Made by a program: the position numbers and the translations under genes
Notes under the pieces: generated by a model
Seen by the model: only the letters and a program-made list of their open reading frames with translations
What the model was told of the DNA's origin: nothing
Databases searched by the model: none
NCBI GenBank assembly: GCA_030783905.1
Contig: JAQAHH010000006.1
Span: 1 to 64,000, forward strand
From: Bisgaard Taxon 45
GTDB taxonomy: Bacteria; Pseudomonadota; Gammaproteobacteria; Enterobacterales; Pasteurellaceae
Direction: 5' to 3'
DNA: 64,000 nucleotides
Part shown: piece by piece, positions 22,057 through 31,601 of the stretch
Position numbering within the stretch: position 1 is the stretch's first letter
Layout: every line of letters begins with the position of its first letter

Positions 22057-23805
22057 ATGATGATCGATAAGCGATTGATTAATACGGTAACCGATAGCAA
22101 AAAATGGGTGGCAAAAACGGTTCTTTGGAACTGGATCACGCTCATTGCCAGCATTGTCAGTGCCGTTATTTTTGCTCTTTGCTTGCAACAAGCTTTTCAA
22201 CAAACGCTTACTATGGGCGGGTTGTTTAGTTACGCAATGAATCTCATCGTTGCTCTTATGGTGCGTGCTATGGCAGGAAAAATGGCAGTGAAAGCCTCTT
22301 ATCAAGCCAGTACCCATGTTAAACATAAATTGCGTACCTTGATTTTTCAAAAATTGGCTGCCATGCCACTCAATCAAGTGAATCAACAATCTACCTCTTC
22401 TATTATTCAGGTGGCATCAGAAGGGGTTGAGCAACTTGAAATCTATTTTGGGCGCTATTTACCACAGTTATTTTATAGCTTGTTGGCACCGCTCACCCTC
22501 TTTGTATTTTTAGTTTGGTTTAATGCACAGACGGCACTGATTCTCTTGATCTGTGTGCCACTGATTCCATTTTCTATTATTGCTGTGAATAAAATCGCCA
22601 AGCGGTTATTACATAAATATTGGTCTATTTATGTTGGACTAGGAAGTAGCTTTTTAGATAATTTACAGGGTTTAATCACCTTAAAAATTTATCAAGATGA
22701 TGATTATAAAGCTAAGCAAATGGACAAAGAGGCGGAGAAATTCCGCACTATCACCATGAAAGTGCTGACGATGCAACTTAACTCTGTATCGATCATGGAT
22801 TTATTAGCTTACGGTGGTTCAGCCATCGGGATATTGACTGCACTATTACAATTCCAAGCGGGCAGTCTAAGCATTTTCGGCGTGATTTTGTTTATCTTAT
22901 TAGCCTCTGAATTTTTCATTCCATTACGTTTATTGGGATCCTTTTTTCATGTGGCGATGAACGGTAAAGCCGCATCCGATAAGATCTTCACCTTGTTAGA
23001 TACTCCCGTGGAAACTAACCCAAATGCGGTGCCTTTTCAAGCAGGAAATCAAGTGCGGGTTGACATTCAAGATTTGCACTTTGCTTATGAGACAGAAAAA
23101 CAGGCGATTAATGGTCTAACCCTCACCATTGAACCGAAAAAACTCACGGTGTTTGTGGGCAAAAGTGGTTGTGGTAAATCGACTTTAGTCTCGCTTTTAA
23201 TGGGGTTCCATAAAGCGCAACAAGGCACGATTTTATTTAACCAACAAGGCATTCAAGATCTTGAGCGTCATTCCTTCTATCGTCATGTGTCATTGGTGAG
23301 TCATAGCGCTTATCTTTTCAAAGGTAGCGTGCGTGAAAATATGTTGATGGCAAATTTAACCGCCACTGATGAGCAAATTTACACTGCGCTTGAGCAAGTC
23401 AATCTAGCAAACTTTGTGCGTGAAAACGGCGGATTAGACATGCCGTTGTTAAGTCGGGGGAGCAATTTATCGGGTGGACAAATTCAACGTTTGGCCTTGG
23501 CGCGTGCCTTATTGCATGATGCGGATTTTTATATTTTTGATGAAGCAACCAGCAACATTGATGTGGAAAGTGAAGACATTATTCTGCAATTTATTCAACG
23601 CTTAAAAGCGGAAAAAACCATCGTGATGATTTCGCATCGGCTCGCGAATGCAGTCAAAGCAGATCAAATTTATGTGCTACAAGCAGGACGTTTGGTCGAA
23701 CAAGGTCAGCATACAAGTTTAATGGCGAAACAGGGTATTTATGCCGAGATGTTTACCCAACAGAAAAATTTAGAAAATATCCGCCACGGAGGTGATCATG
23801 CGTAA
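22057..23805 (+). CDS. CydD-like ABC exporter half-transporter
   Basis: A 582-residue fusion of a six-helix exporter membrane domain (about 1-320) and an ABC ATPase. The nucleotide-binding domain has Walker A GKSGCGKST, signature LSGGQIQR, Walker B FYIFDEATSNID and a switch His (ISHRL), all intact. The layout and the PEFFxPLR-like segment (SEFFIPLRLLGSF) resemble CydD of the CydDC glutathione/cysteine exporter needed for cytochrome bd assembly. It is more distant than a true CydD would be, so no symbol is given. SD AAAGGA precedes ATG 22057. Its stop overlaps the next gene, its expected partner. Confidence 0.85.
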   Translation: MMIDKRLINTVTDSKKWVAKTVLWNWITLIASIVSAVIFALCLQQAFQQTLTMGGLFSYAMNLIVALMVRAMAGKMAVKASYQASTHVKHKLRTLIFQKLAAMPLNQVNQQSTSSIIQVASEGVEQLEIYFGRYLPQLFYSLLAPLTLFVFLVWFNAQTALILLICVPLIPFSIIAVNKIAKRLLHKYWSIYVGLGSSFLDNLQGLITLKIYQDDDYKAKQMDKEAEKFRTITMKVLTMQLNSVSIMDLLAYGGSAIGILTALLQFQAGSLSIFGVILFILLASEFFIPLRLLGSFFHVAMNGKAASDKIFTLLDTPVETNPNAVPFQAGNQVRVDIQDLHFAYETEKQAINGLTLTIEPKKLTVFVGKSGCGKSTLVSLLMGFHKAQQGTILFNQQGIQDLERHSFYRHVSLVSHSAYLFKGSVRENMLMANLTATDEQIYTALEQVNLANFVRENGGLDMPLLSRGSNLSGGQIQRLALARALLHDADFYIFDEATSNIDVESEDIILQFIQRLKAEKTIVMISHRLANAVKADQIYVLQAGRLVEQGQHTSLMAKQGIYAEMFTQQKNLENIRHGGDHA

Positions 23806-25456
23806 GAATGGTTTTGTGATTATGTGGCAATTATTGAAGTTAGTCACTCCGCTAGCACATATTATGGCGTTTACCATTATTATGGGTGTGCTCGGCTTTT
23901 TAGCAGCGATCTTCATCATGGTATTGGGTGCTATGGGCTTGGTGAATTTACTTGATTTCCCTGTGCATCTCAGTTTTTCGCAAATTTTGACCGCACTGAT
24001 TGTGTTGGCGCTGGCACGAGGGATTTTGCGTTACCTCGAACAGATGTCAGGGCATTACATTGCGTTCAAATTATTAGCCTTATTGCGCGACAAGGTTTTT
24101 ACGGCATTGCGTAAATTGGCGTTTGTGAAATTGCAAGGCAAACAATCAGGACAATTGTTGTCGTTAGTGACTAATGACATTGAATTGCTTGAGGTGTTCT
24201 ATGCTCACACCATTGCGCCAATTATGATTGCCTTGTTCACCTCAAGTATTTTGCTTGCGGTGTTTGCCCATATTTCCCCTTGGTTTACCCTGATTGCCTT
24301 TTTGGCTTATCTAACGATTGGTGTGATTTTACCGATTGTGACCACCCAAATGGCACGTGAGGACGGCCGGGTTTATCGTGAATTAGTGGGCGAAATGAAC
24401 GATTATTTCCTCGATAGCGTACGAGGCATGAAAGAGTTACAACTGTTTGGCCATGAACAAGAACGCTTAGCTGGCATTCATCAACGCAGTGAGCAAATTG
24501 ATAACGCTTTCTTAAAAATCAAACAGCAAGAAGGCAAGGTGCGTACTTACACGGAAATTGCGGTATCCGTATTTAATATTCTCATCTTGGTGACCGGTGT
24601 TGCGCTCTATTTAAATCAACAGGTTAACTTTGCTGGATTATTAATTGCAGTGATTTTATTAATGTCGAGTTATGGTCCGGTGATCGCCTTAAGTAATCTC
24701 TCCAATAACCTATTGCAAACACTTGCCAGTGGTGAGCGTGTACTTGGCTTATTGAGTGAAGAACCGCATCTCAAAGACGTGGTGAAAGGGGTGGATTTAC
24801 AGACGGTTGAAAATATTGAGGTCGAGAATGTCAGTTTTGCTTATACAGATGAACAGATTCTATCAAATCTGAATTTACGTCTGCAAAAAGGGCAAATTCT
24901 GGGGATTCATGGTCGTAGTGGGAGCGGTAAGAGTACATTGTTAAAATTGATGATGCGTTTTTATGATCCTCAAACGGGGACAATCCGTATCAATGGTACC
25001 GATCTGAAGCAGATTAATACCTTAAGTTTGCGTGAGCATATTGCTTACATCACCCAACAAACCTATATTTTCAACGAAACCATCTATGACAATATTCTGA
25101 TGGCGAATCGTACTGCTAGCAAAGCGCAAGTGATCGAGGCGGCAAAAAAAGCCTCAATTCATGACTTTATTATGAGTTTACCAGCAGGCTATGACACCCA
25201 AATCAACGAGCTTGGCAGCAATTTATCTGATGGGGAAAAACAGCGGATTGGTATAGCGCGAGCATTCTTACACAATGCCCCGATTATTTTACTTGATGAG
25301 CCAACTAGCAATTTAGATAGCTTAAACGAAGCCATTATTTTGCAATCGCTGTTAAATGTAAAAGCGGAAAAATTGATTGTGTTAGTGAGCCACCGTGCGT
25401 CGACCATGGCGATTTGTGATCAGGTGATTCAGATTGAAAATGGGCGTATGTCGTAA
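23798..25456 (+). CDS. CydC-like ABC exporter half-transporter
   Basis: A 552-residue partner of the preceding gene, with the same membrane-ATPase layout. Walker A GRSGSGKST and Walker B IILLDEPTSNLD are intact, but the signature reads LSDGEKQR instead of LSGGQ, so one of the two composite sites of the heterodimer would be non-canonical. ATG 23798 was chosen because GGAGGTGATC lies directly before it; it overlaps the upstream gene by 8 bases, implying translational coupling. The pair probably exports a thiol, peptide or other small molecule; substrate unknown. Confidence 0.85.
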   Translation: MRKNGFVIMWQLLKLVTPLAHIMAFTIIMGVLGFLAAIFIMVLGAMGLVNLLDFPVHLSFSQILTALIVLALARGILRYLEQMSGHYIAFKLLALLRDKVFTALRKLAFVKLQGKQSGQLLSLVTNDIELLEVFYAHTIAPIMIALFTSSILLAVFAHISPWFTLIAFLAYLTIGVILPIVTTQMAREDGRVYRELVGEMNDYFLDSVRGMKELQLFGHEQERLAGIHQRSEQIDNAFLKIKQQEGKVRTYTEIAVSVFNILILVTGVALYLNQQVNFAGLLIAVILLMSSYGPVIALSNLSNNLLQTLASGERVLGLLSEEPHLKDVVKGVDLQTVENIEVENVSFAYTDEQILSNLNLRLQKGQILGIHGRSGSGKSTLLKLMMRFYDPQTGTIRINGTDLKQINTLSLREHIAYITQQTYIFNETIYDNILMANRTASKAQVIEAAKKASIHDFIMSLPAGYDTQINELGSNLSDGEKQRIGIARAFLHNAPIILLDEPTSNLDSLNEAIILQSLLNVKAEKLIVLVSHRASTMAICDQVIQIENGRMS

Positions 25457-25495
25457 ATTGACTTGATAAACTATCCTCAATCAGCTTAATTCAAT

Positions 25496-25540
25496 GTGCG
25501 GTCTGTTTGGTAAAATGTTCGAAAACAGACCGCACTTTTT
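25496..25540. terminator. Terminator with paired USS arms after the ABC exporter operon
   Basis: Perfect 13-base arms GTGCGGTCTGTTT / AAACAGACCGCAC around a 14-base loop, followed by TTTTT. The right arm belongs to an uptake signal sequence (ACCGCACTT). Confidence 0.86.
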
Positions 25541-25580
25541 GTTTGTGCACAAAAAACGCAAGGCCGTGAAAGCGTAAAGC

Positions 25581-26123
25581 CTAAGCTAACGCTTGCTCTA
25601 AGTCATTAACTGCTGCCTGTAAAATTTGATTAGCGGCAGGGGTAGGTTGACCATCAACAAAGTTTTCGTAATAGTTTCCGATACTATAGGCCGCAACGAC
25701 GGTCGCGCCATGAAATGGTGTGATGTTTTTTAAGTAGGTTTGTACCGTCAATCCGCCACGTTCTCCCCCTGATGTGGTCAAGATCAGTAACTTACGTTGG
25801 TTAAATAAAGTGCTGTCCTCGGCCTTTGCTGCACGTGTTCCCCAATCGTATAAATTTTTAAAAATAGCGGGTGGAGTGCCATTATGTTCTGGGCAAGCTA
25901 AAATAATCGCATCATGTTGATGTAATAAGGTAACAAAATCTTTCGCGGCTTGTGGATAGCCTTGTTCTCTTTCTGCATCTTCACTATAAAAAGGTAAATC
26001 AAAATCAAGACTTGAAGCAGAAGAGAGTTGGTGGGTGGATAATAACGGTACAATGGCGTTTAATAGCGTTTGGTGGATAGACCGAGAGCTATTGCTCGCG
26101 TTAAACAGCAGAATACTTGACAT
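25581..26123 (-). CDS. NAD(P)H-dependent FMN reductase family protein
   Basis: A 180-residue flavodoxin-like fold. N-terminal ILLFNASNSSRSIHQTLL binds the FMN phosphate and ACPEHNGTPPAIFKNLYDW is the family's conserved PEYNxxxPxxLKNxxDW loop, with Tyr replaced by His. LTTSGGERGG resembles the next conserved loop. Such enzymes reduce flavins, quinones or azo compounds. SD GGAG precedes ATG 26123. It stands alone, converging on the ABC exporter operon. Confidence 0.85.
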   Translation of the reverse strand: MSSILLFNASNSSRSIHQTLLNAIVPLLSTHQLSSASSLDFDLPFYSEDAEREQGYPQAAKDFVTLLHQHDAIILACPEHNGTPPAIFKNLYDWGTRAAKAEDSTLFNQRKLLILTTSGGERGGLTVQTYLKNITPFHGATVVAAYSIGNYYENFVDGQPTPAANQILQAAVNDLEQALA

Positions 26124-26430
26124 ACTTATCTCCGAATAAATGGGTGAATTGAGTCAAATTAAAAAATAAGGTTATTTTTTGTCATGTGACTAAAGCGTAA
26201 TATCATAATATAGGCGATATTTTCGAGAAACAAGTACACAGTGTTAAGTTATAAACTTTTCTTAAGGAAAGTATGATCAATAAAAATGAAGACTGCGCTA
26301 AGATTGATACTGAGGGAGAAATGAAAGATAGCTGTTTTATAAGCGATGTGTGAATGGGAGGAACATAAAGAGACAACATGAACTTTGTCAAAATGTGTTG
26401 ATATTTTAACCATAAATAAAGGAGAAAATA
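26124..26430. other. Intergenic region between the FMN reductase and ybhB-like genes
   Basis: About 307 AT-rich bases between divergent genes. It must hold both promoters, but none stands out. A 26-codon frame at 26273-26353 has a good ribosome site and is listed separately. No repeat or RNA structure is evident. Confidence 0.5.
26273..26353 (+). CDS. Possible micro-ORF
   Basis: A 26-residue frame (MINKNEDCAKIDTEGEMKDS, then CFISDV) preceded by TTAAGGAAAGT, a good Shine-Dalgarno. It is charged, has two Cys and resembles nothing I recognise. It may be the remnant of a regulator once divergent from the FMN reductase gene, or chance. Confidence 0.2.
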   Translation: MINKNEDCAKIDTEGEMKDSCFISDV

Positions 26431-26928
26431 ATGAAAGTCACCTGTTCAGCCATTAAAAATGGTGCATTTGAAGACAAATACGGCAAACGAGGCAATCAAT
26501 TTAGCCCAAATGGTATGCCAACTTATTCGATTCCCTTTGAAATTAGTGAGGCACCCGAAGGCACAAAATCGTTTGCCGTGGTATTGGAGGATAAAGATGC
26601 GATTACGGCCAGTGGGTTTGTCTGGATTCATTGGTTAATCGCAAATTTAACACGTACTACTGTGCAAGAAAACGAAAGTTTAACGGCAACGGATTATGTG
26701 CAAGGGGCAAATTCTTGGGCAAGTGTGTTGGGTCAATTTGACATTGCAGAAGCCTCTTTTTATGGCGGTATGGCACCCCCTAACTGCCAACATCGCTATG
26801 AACTTATCGTGTATGCATTAGACTGTAAGTTGGATCTTAACAGCGGGTTTCGTTTTAATGACCTGCATTTTGCCATGCAAGGGCATATTTTAGATCAGGC
26901 GGTTATCATGGGAACTTATGATGTGTAG
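26431..26928 (+). CDS. YbhB/YbcL family (PEBP-like) protein
   Basis: A 165-residue member of the phosphatidylethanolamine-binding-protein superfamily, bacterial YbhB branch. Conserved elements are the VLEDKDA motif (DPDAP equivalent), the GFVWIHWLIANL strand with its ligand-pocket His, and GGMAPPNCQHRYELIVYALD. Bacterial members have no clear enzymatic role. SD AAAGGAGA precedes ATG. No signal peptide, so cytoplasmic. Confidence 0.88.
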   Translation: MKVTCSAIKNGAFEDKYGKRGNQFSPNGMPTYSIPFEISEAPEGTKSFAVVLEDKDAITASGFVWIHWLIANLTRTTVQENESLTATDYVQGANSWASVLGQFDIAEASFYGGMAPPNCQHRYELIVYALDCKLDLNSGFRFNDLHFAMQGHILDQAVIMGTYDV

Positions 26929-26962
26929 TATGACTACGCCATAAATAAGCGTGTTTTAACCC

Positions 26963-27000
26963 GCGGTCTATTTTGACAACATGTTAGCAAAATAGACCGC
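26963..27000. terminator. USS-containing terminator between ybhB-like and DUF4153 genes
   Basis: Perfect 12-base arms GCGGTCTATTTT / AAAATAGACCGC with a 14-base loop, followed by ACTTTATT. Both genes end here, so it may serve both strands. Confidence 0.75.
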
Positions 27001-27015
27001 ACTTTATTGGTGCTG

Positions 27016-28749
27016 CTATGGGGCGAGATAAAACTCAATATAGCCACCTTGGTAGACATAACCTTTCATATCACCGTGGACTTCATATTTAAAGTCCATA
27101 TCACGAAAAATGAGCAATCCTCCTTCCGTTGTGGGTACTTGGGTCAGTTCTTTCGCTAACGGCAGTAACTTGTCCTGTGAATATTTTTGGTGAATATCGA
27201 GGCCGGCTGCTTTAAACACCTCGACAAAATAGCGTTCATCAAAACTGTACTTGTTCTGCTTATCAATCAGATCAAATTGACGTTGAAATAGTGTAGATTT
27301 CTCTTGTGTCTCAAGCTCATTTGGATCGCCACTATTAACATAACCGTTGATCAAATGCAGTGTCTGATAAGGTGCGATATCAATGGCATAGTTATCCTGT
27401 CTACCAGTATCGTAAGCATAAAAAGTGATCGAGACATCTTCATCTTGGTACGGATTATTATAAATTATTTGGTTGTAATAAAAGCCATGTAAATAATCGA
27501 GTTTGTCTTGACCATATTTGGCGACGGCCGCTGGATTGGTTTTGATATAGTGTCCAATAATCCCATCTAATTGTTTATATTTTTCGACTTGTTCTGTGCT
27601 AAGTTGCTTAGCGAACTGACTGTCAAAGATGGTTGCGCTAATTTGTTGCTGTTCATCCAAGATATTTAGTTCACTGAGCAAGCGTTCAAAACGTGCTAAT
27701 TGATGTTGCTGTGCCAAATAATAGGGGGAGGTGAGTATTGTGCTGACAAAAAGAAGCAAGCAGGCAATCAGGCTAAATAAGCGATATTGTCGTAAGCGCT
27801 GGGTCATAGAAAATAAAATAAACAAGGTCAGCATACTGGCGAGCATGACAAGCATAACGCGGACTTCAGTTAAACCATAAGTGGTAATACGCGTGCTGAT
27901 CCCTAGCCAAAGTAAAATCAATGGTGCAATGGCGAGATAGCTAAAAGAGCGATAGAAACCAGTCCATTTTGCGTCAATCAGCAGTAAGCGTAATCCTTGA
28001 CAACATAAGCCCAATGCGATGTATGGCATAATAATATACGCTACGCCACCTTTTGGCAGTTCAAAATTCAACAGAATTTTAGCCAAATACAGGTACACGA
28101 TCAGCGTATAAATAATCACAACCGGTGAAAAAATAAAGTTAATGATCAATTCGATCACATAGTGAAAGCGTTCACCTTGAAAGTTTTGGGCTAAGCGCTG
28201 TTCAAGAATCAGAAAGAAAACTGGGGTAAAAAAGAACATGATAAATAGGATCGTTTTGGGGACGATTTGGTGGCGTAATAGATTGATATTAAATAAGTAT
28301 TCTATGCTGTTTAAAACCAATATAACGCATATACAAATGATGCCAGCTAGCACAATAGCCAGGGCAAGTTGAGTTAAACGCGATACCGTATTATACACAA
28401 ACAGTCGGTTCTCTTTTGCCAGTGGATAGGTAACAAACAGCACAAAATGAATGAGTAGTAGCCCCCAATAAGCGTCATTATCATAAATCGGGCGGTCAGC
28501 AAAATAAAAAGCAAGTGTCATCAGAATGGCATAAGCAAGGGTGAGCCCATTAGCGTATTTGTACTTTGTTAACAGTAACGCAGTAGAGAAATAGATTGGG
28601 AGCAATAAGATCACAATCATATCTCGAGAAATACTTTCATCTTGTATCCATGGAATAAATGCTGTGCTGATGAAAATAAACAACATTGCGAGAGGGTATT
28701 GTTTGATTAAATCACGTAATTTGTGCGTGAATGATTGTATGATATTCAT
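27016..28749 (-). CDS. DUF4153 family membrane protein
   Basis: A 577-residue protein with an N-terminal membrane half of about ten to twelve hydrophobic helices (to about residue 345) and a soluble C-terminal half of about 230 residues. The pattern and the early segment DNDAYWGLLLIHFVLF fit the DUF4153 family. Its function is unknown. The C-terminal half is Gln- and Tyr-rich and ends YQGGYIEFYLAP. A strong purine-rich ribosome site (GGAAGGGAAGG) precedes ATG 28749. It is a single gene converging on ybhB-like. Confidence 0.72.
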   Translation of the reverse strand: MNIIQSFTHKLRDLIKQYPLAMLFIFISTAFIPWIQDESISRDMIVILLLPIYFSTALLLTKYKYANGLTLAYAILMTLAFYFADRPIYDNDAYWGLLLIHFVLFVTYPLAKENRLFVYNTVSRLTQLALAIVLAGIICICVILVLNSIEYLFNINLLRHQIVPKTILFIMFFFTPVFFLILEQRLAQNFQGERFHYVIELIINFIFSPVVIIYTLIVYLYLAKILLNFELPKGGVAYIIMPYIALGLCCQGLRLLLIDAKWTGFYRSFSYLAIAPLILLWLGISTRITTYGLTEVRVMLVMLASMLTLFILFSMTQRLRQYRLFSLIACLLLFVSTILTSPYYLAQQHQLARFERLLSELNILDEQQQISATIFDSQFAKQLSTEQVEKYKQLDGIIGHYIKTNPAAVAKYGQDKLDYLHGFYYNQIIYNNPYQDEDVSITFYAYDTGRQDNYAIDIAPYQTLHLINGYVNSGDPNELETQEKSTLFQRQFDLIDKQNKYSFDERYFVEVFKAAGLDIHQKYSQDKLLPLAKELTQVPTTEGGLLIFRDMDFKYEVHGDMKGYVYQGGYIEFYLAP

Positions 28750-29132
28750 TTTTTCCTTCCCTTCCTTTCAATAAACAAGCAACGTAAAGTCACCTCATTT
28801 TAATGTTTTTATAAGTGGTTGAATAGCGCGGATAAAAACACAGATCAGGCTAGTCAAAATATGTTATGAAAAAGCTGTCATAACTCGTCATCCCTTATCT
28901 GCAGACACCTCGCGATGCCAATCAACATATTACAATGCCTTGGCTAAGGTTTATGCATCATTTACACGATTTTTCTTTATCTTAAAGGGCACCCCAAAAA
29001 GCAGGCATATTATTATCTGGACGATAACGCATCACTTTTTGTATATAATATGAATCTGTGACTTTGTTTTTTTTCATGATTCCCTTATTATGCTCAAACA
29101 AAAACCACATTGTTTACTGTTATCTCCTCTAT
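28750..29132. other. Intergenic region upstream of the Gcr-family gene
   Basis: About 383 bases between divergent genes. A hairpin GTTATG / CATAAC with a 10-base loop lies near 28864-28885, and a TATAAT-like element lies near 29044-29051, a plausible promoter for the rightward gene. No convincing gene. The frame just before 29058 is open but has no ribosome site. Confidence 0.45.
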
Positions 29133-31085
29133 ATGATCGAAAAATACCCTTTAGACAAACACAATATTCTCCCTTTTTTGACCACGCAGATTGAGCAACA
29201 AAATGCGTTTACCTTGTTAAATGCCGCTTGTCAGTGGATGCGTGCAGGCGGTAAAAAAGAAGCCGTACAACGTTTTCATCACATCACGCAACCATTCTAT
29301 GATGACAATATATTGGCGCAAAAAACCGCCTCCCTTTTGTGTCAATGGATTTGCCAATTGCGTTTATATCCCTTATTTATTAGCTGTGGCATTTTAGGCC
29401 GAGAAGGCTTTGGACGCGACATTCAAAAACGTCTCTACGAGCGTTTCAACCCTTCTTTCAAAGATTTAAACGATTTACGGGATATTTTCTTTGTTCTTTT
29501 TTGTGAAGAAAAAGATGCTGATTGGTTACATGCGGTACCGATTCAAGATTGGGTGAGACTATTGGATGTATTACAACAACACTGCACAGAACGTGAGCGA
29601 GAAAATGTGCATAACCATTTACGCTACGAAGGCTTGTTTGCCATTGAAATGCTTGCCATTTGGATTGCGGCGGAAGAATTAGAACCTGAGCTGATGCGTT
29701 TAGATCCGACATTATTGGATGCGGATTCACCTTTTGTGGCATTACAACGTGAGGTCTCGCACTGGGTCAGTGCACGTCGTCAACACTGTCATTATGATGA
29801 TGCGCATTTACAAGTGATGTTTGAGCAATGCCGTGATCAGATCGATCGTTTACATAAACGAGGCGCCAGTGCAGGATCGACTCTCGGGGTTGCCCATTTA
29901 TTAACCCGTTTAGATCAAACACTCGATCGTTTGGCTACACTTATGGATCTCTTCCAACGAGATCGCGTGCCGCCACGCCGTATTTTGATGTTAACAGGTG
30001 AATTGGCGGTGGCGTCTGCACAAAGCCATAGTGCGGTGGATTTATGGAAACAAAGTGTCAAACTGCTCGCGCGTAGTATTACTCAGAATAAAAGTGATCA
30101 CGGTGAACACTATATTACGCGCGATGGAAAAGAATACCGTAACATGTTTTTTTCGGCAGCAGGTGGAGGCATTTTAATTGCCTTAATGGCATTATTTAAA
30201 CTGTATTTAGGTGATCTAATTGAAGATCGTGTTTGGCGTGGGATTGCCGAAGGGCTGAATTATGGCATTGGTTTTACTCTGATTTTTATGTTGCATTGCA
30301 CCGTCGCAACTAAACAGCCTGCGATGACAGCCGCACGTTTTGCGGAAACAGTGGATAATGGGCAAGGCAAATCCGTTAATCTGCAATTAGCTCAACTACT
30401 GATCGATGTGTTTCGCTCGCAAACCGTCGCAGTATTGGGCAATGTGACCTTAGCGATTTCTGTGGCTTGTTTGCTTGCGCTAGGCTATCAACATTATGTT
30501 GGTACACCTTTATTGAGCGAAGCGGAAATTGCCTACCAACAAAAATCCCTTGATCCAATGCAAGGGGCCTTATGGTTTGCCGCCATTGCGGGTTTCTGGT
30601 TATTCTTTTCTGGGATTATTTCTGGTTATTTTGATAATCGTAGCAATTATTTGAATCTAAAAATGCGATTGCGTAACCACCCTATTTTACGCCGTCTGTT
30701 GACCCGCAATATGCGCTATAAATTTGCAGAATACTGGCATGATAATTATGGTTCGATTATGGGAAATCTGTGTTTTGGCTTATTGCTTGGTTTTACGGGG
30801 TTAGTTGGGTATTTGCTTAATTTACCGCTAGATATTCGCCATGTAGCGTTTTCTTCTGCGAATTTGGGCTATATGGCGATCAGTGGCGCATTCACTTGGC
30901 AGATGTTTTTACAAGGTTTAGTGTTCGTGTTATTGATTGGTATTGTGAATTTGATTGTCAGTTTCTTTATCGCGTTATGGGTTGCGCTGCGTTCTTTAGA
31001 AACAGAAATTGAGAGTTGGTGTGATATCGCGCAATGTGTTTGGAAATTGATTAAACAACATCCACTATCGTTGTTTTTCCCTTAG
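29133..31085 (+). CDS. Gcr-family membrane protein (annotated as site-specific recombinase)
   Basis: A 650-residue protein of the family named after Neisseria gonorrhoeae gcr. The soluble N-terminal half is rich in Leu and Trp and contains KRGASAGSTLGVAHLLTRLDQ; the second half has about seven membrane helices, with FFSAAGGGILIALMALFKLY, HCTVATKQPAMTAARFAET and SNYLNLKMRLRNHP. It has no tyrosine- or serine-recombinase catalytic motif that I can see, so the recombinase label is doubtful. ATG 29133 was chosen by likeness to homologues; an in-frame ATG (29076) and GTG (29058) lie upstream and neither has a clear ribosome site. Confidence 0.75.
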   Translation: MIEKYPLDKHNILPFLTTQIEQQNAFTLLNAACQWMRAGGKKEAVQRFHHITQPFYDDNILAQKTASLLCQWICQLRLYPLFISCGILGREGFGRDIQKRLYERFNPSFKDLNDLRDIFFVLFCEEKDADWLHAVPIQDWVRLLDVLQQHCTERERENVHNHLRYEGLFAIEMLAIWIAAEELEPELMRLDPTLLDADSPFVALQREVSHWVSARRQHCHYDDAHLQVMFEQCRDQIDRLHKRGASAGSTLGVAHLLTRLDQTLDRLATLMDLFQRDRVPPRRILMLTGELAVASAQSHSAVDLWKQSVKLLARSITQNKSDHGEHYITRDGKEYRNMFFSAAGGGILIALMALFKLYLGDLIEDRVWRGIAEGLNYGIGFTLIFMLHCTVATKQPAMTAARFAETVDNGQGKSVNLQLAQLLIDVFRSQTVAVLGNVTLAISVACLLALGYQHYVGTPLLSEAEIAYQQKSLDPMQGALWFAAIAGFWLFFSGIISGYFDNRSNYLNLKMRLRNHPILRRLLTRNMRYKFAEYWHDNYGSIMGNLCFGLLLGFTGLVGYLLNLPLDIRHVAFSSANLGYMAISGAFTWQMFLQGLVFVLLIGIVNLIVSFFIALWVALRSLETEIESWCDIAQCVWKLIKQHPLSLFFP

Positions 31086-31101
31086 CACTGAAAAAATGAG
31101 T

Positions 31102-31142
31102 AAAAAAAATCACCGCAGTTTAATAAGTGCGGTGATTTTTTT
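31102..31142. terminator. Bidirectional USS terminator between the Gcr-family gene and ridA
   Basis: Arms ATCACCGCA / TGCGGTGAT flanked by A8 on one side and T7 on the other, with a USS core in the right arm. It serves the converging genes on both strands. Confidence 0.86.
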
Positions 31143-31149
31143 ATGTTTT

Positions 31150-31539
31150 TTAGTTTCTGACTGCAATGGCTTCGATTTCAATCCCCACATCTTTCGGCAA
31201 ACGTGCCACTTCCACACATGAACGAGCAGGGAAGCTAGTGTGATTGTTCTCTTTAAAGAAACGCTCATACTCCGCATTGACCGCCGCAAAGTCATTTAAA
31301 TCTTTGACAAACACCGTGGTTTTCACAATATTTGCGACTTGTAATCCCGCTTGTTCCACAATGGCTTTTACGTTTTCTAAGGATTGACGGGCTTGTGCGA
31401 CGATATCCGCTGGCACTTCACCGGTTTTGGGATTGACGGGAATTTGACCTGAGGTTAACAGCATATTGCCTAAATCTACCGCTTGTACATAAGGACCAAT
31501 GGCGGCTGGGGCATTGTCAGTATGAATTACTTTCGTCAT
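31150..31539 (-). CDS. ridA: 2-iminobutanoate/2-iminopropanoate deaminase RidA
   Basis: A 129-residue RidA (YjgF/YER057c) protein. It hydrolyses reactive enamine/imine intermediates released by PLP enzymes such as threonine dehydratase. The family signature ARSCVEVARLPKDVGIEIEAIA near the C-terminus contains the catalytic arginine (FPARSC) and the conserved terminal Glu (EIEAIA). SD AAAAGGAG precedes ATG 31539. Length is standard (128). Confidence 0.95.
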   Translation of the reverse strand: MTKVIHTDNAPAAIGPYVQAVDLGNMLLTSGQIPVNPKTGEVPADIVAQARQSLENVKAIVEQAGLQVANIVKTTVFVKDLNDFAAVNAEYERFFKENNHTSFPARSCVEVARLPKDVGIEIEAIAVRN

Positions 31540-31601
31540 GTCGTTTATCTCCTTTTATCTGACTGAAAAAGTTGTTTTATTTTACGCTGTTCAAGGAAAA
31601 T

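Noticed and set aside
29058-29132. Longer N-terminus for the Gcr-family protein from GTG 29058 or ATG 29076
   Set aside because: The extra residues do not resemble the family and no ribosome site precedes them; the ATG at 29133 gives a family-like start.
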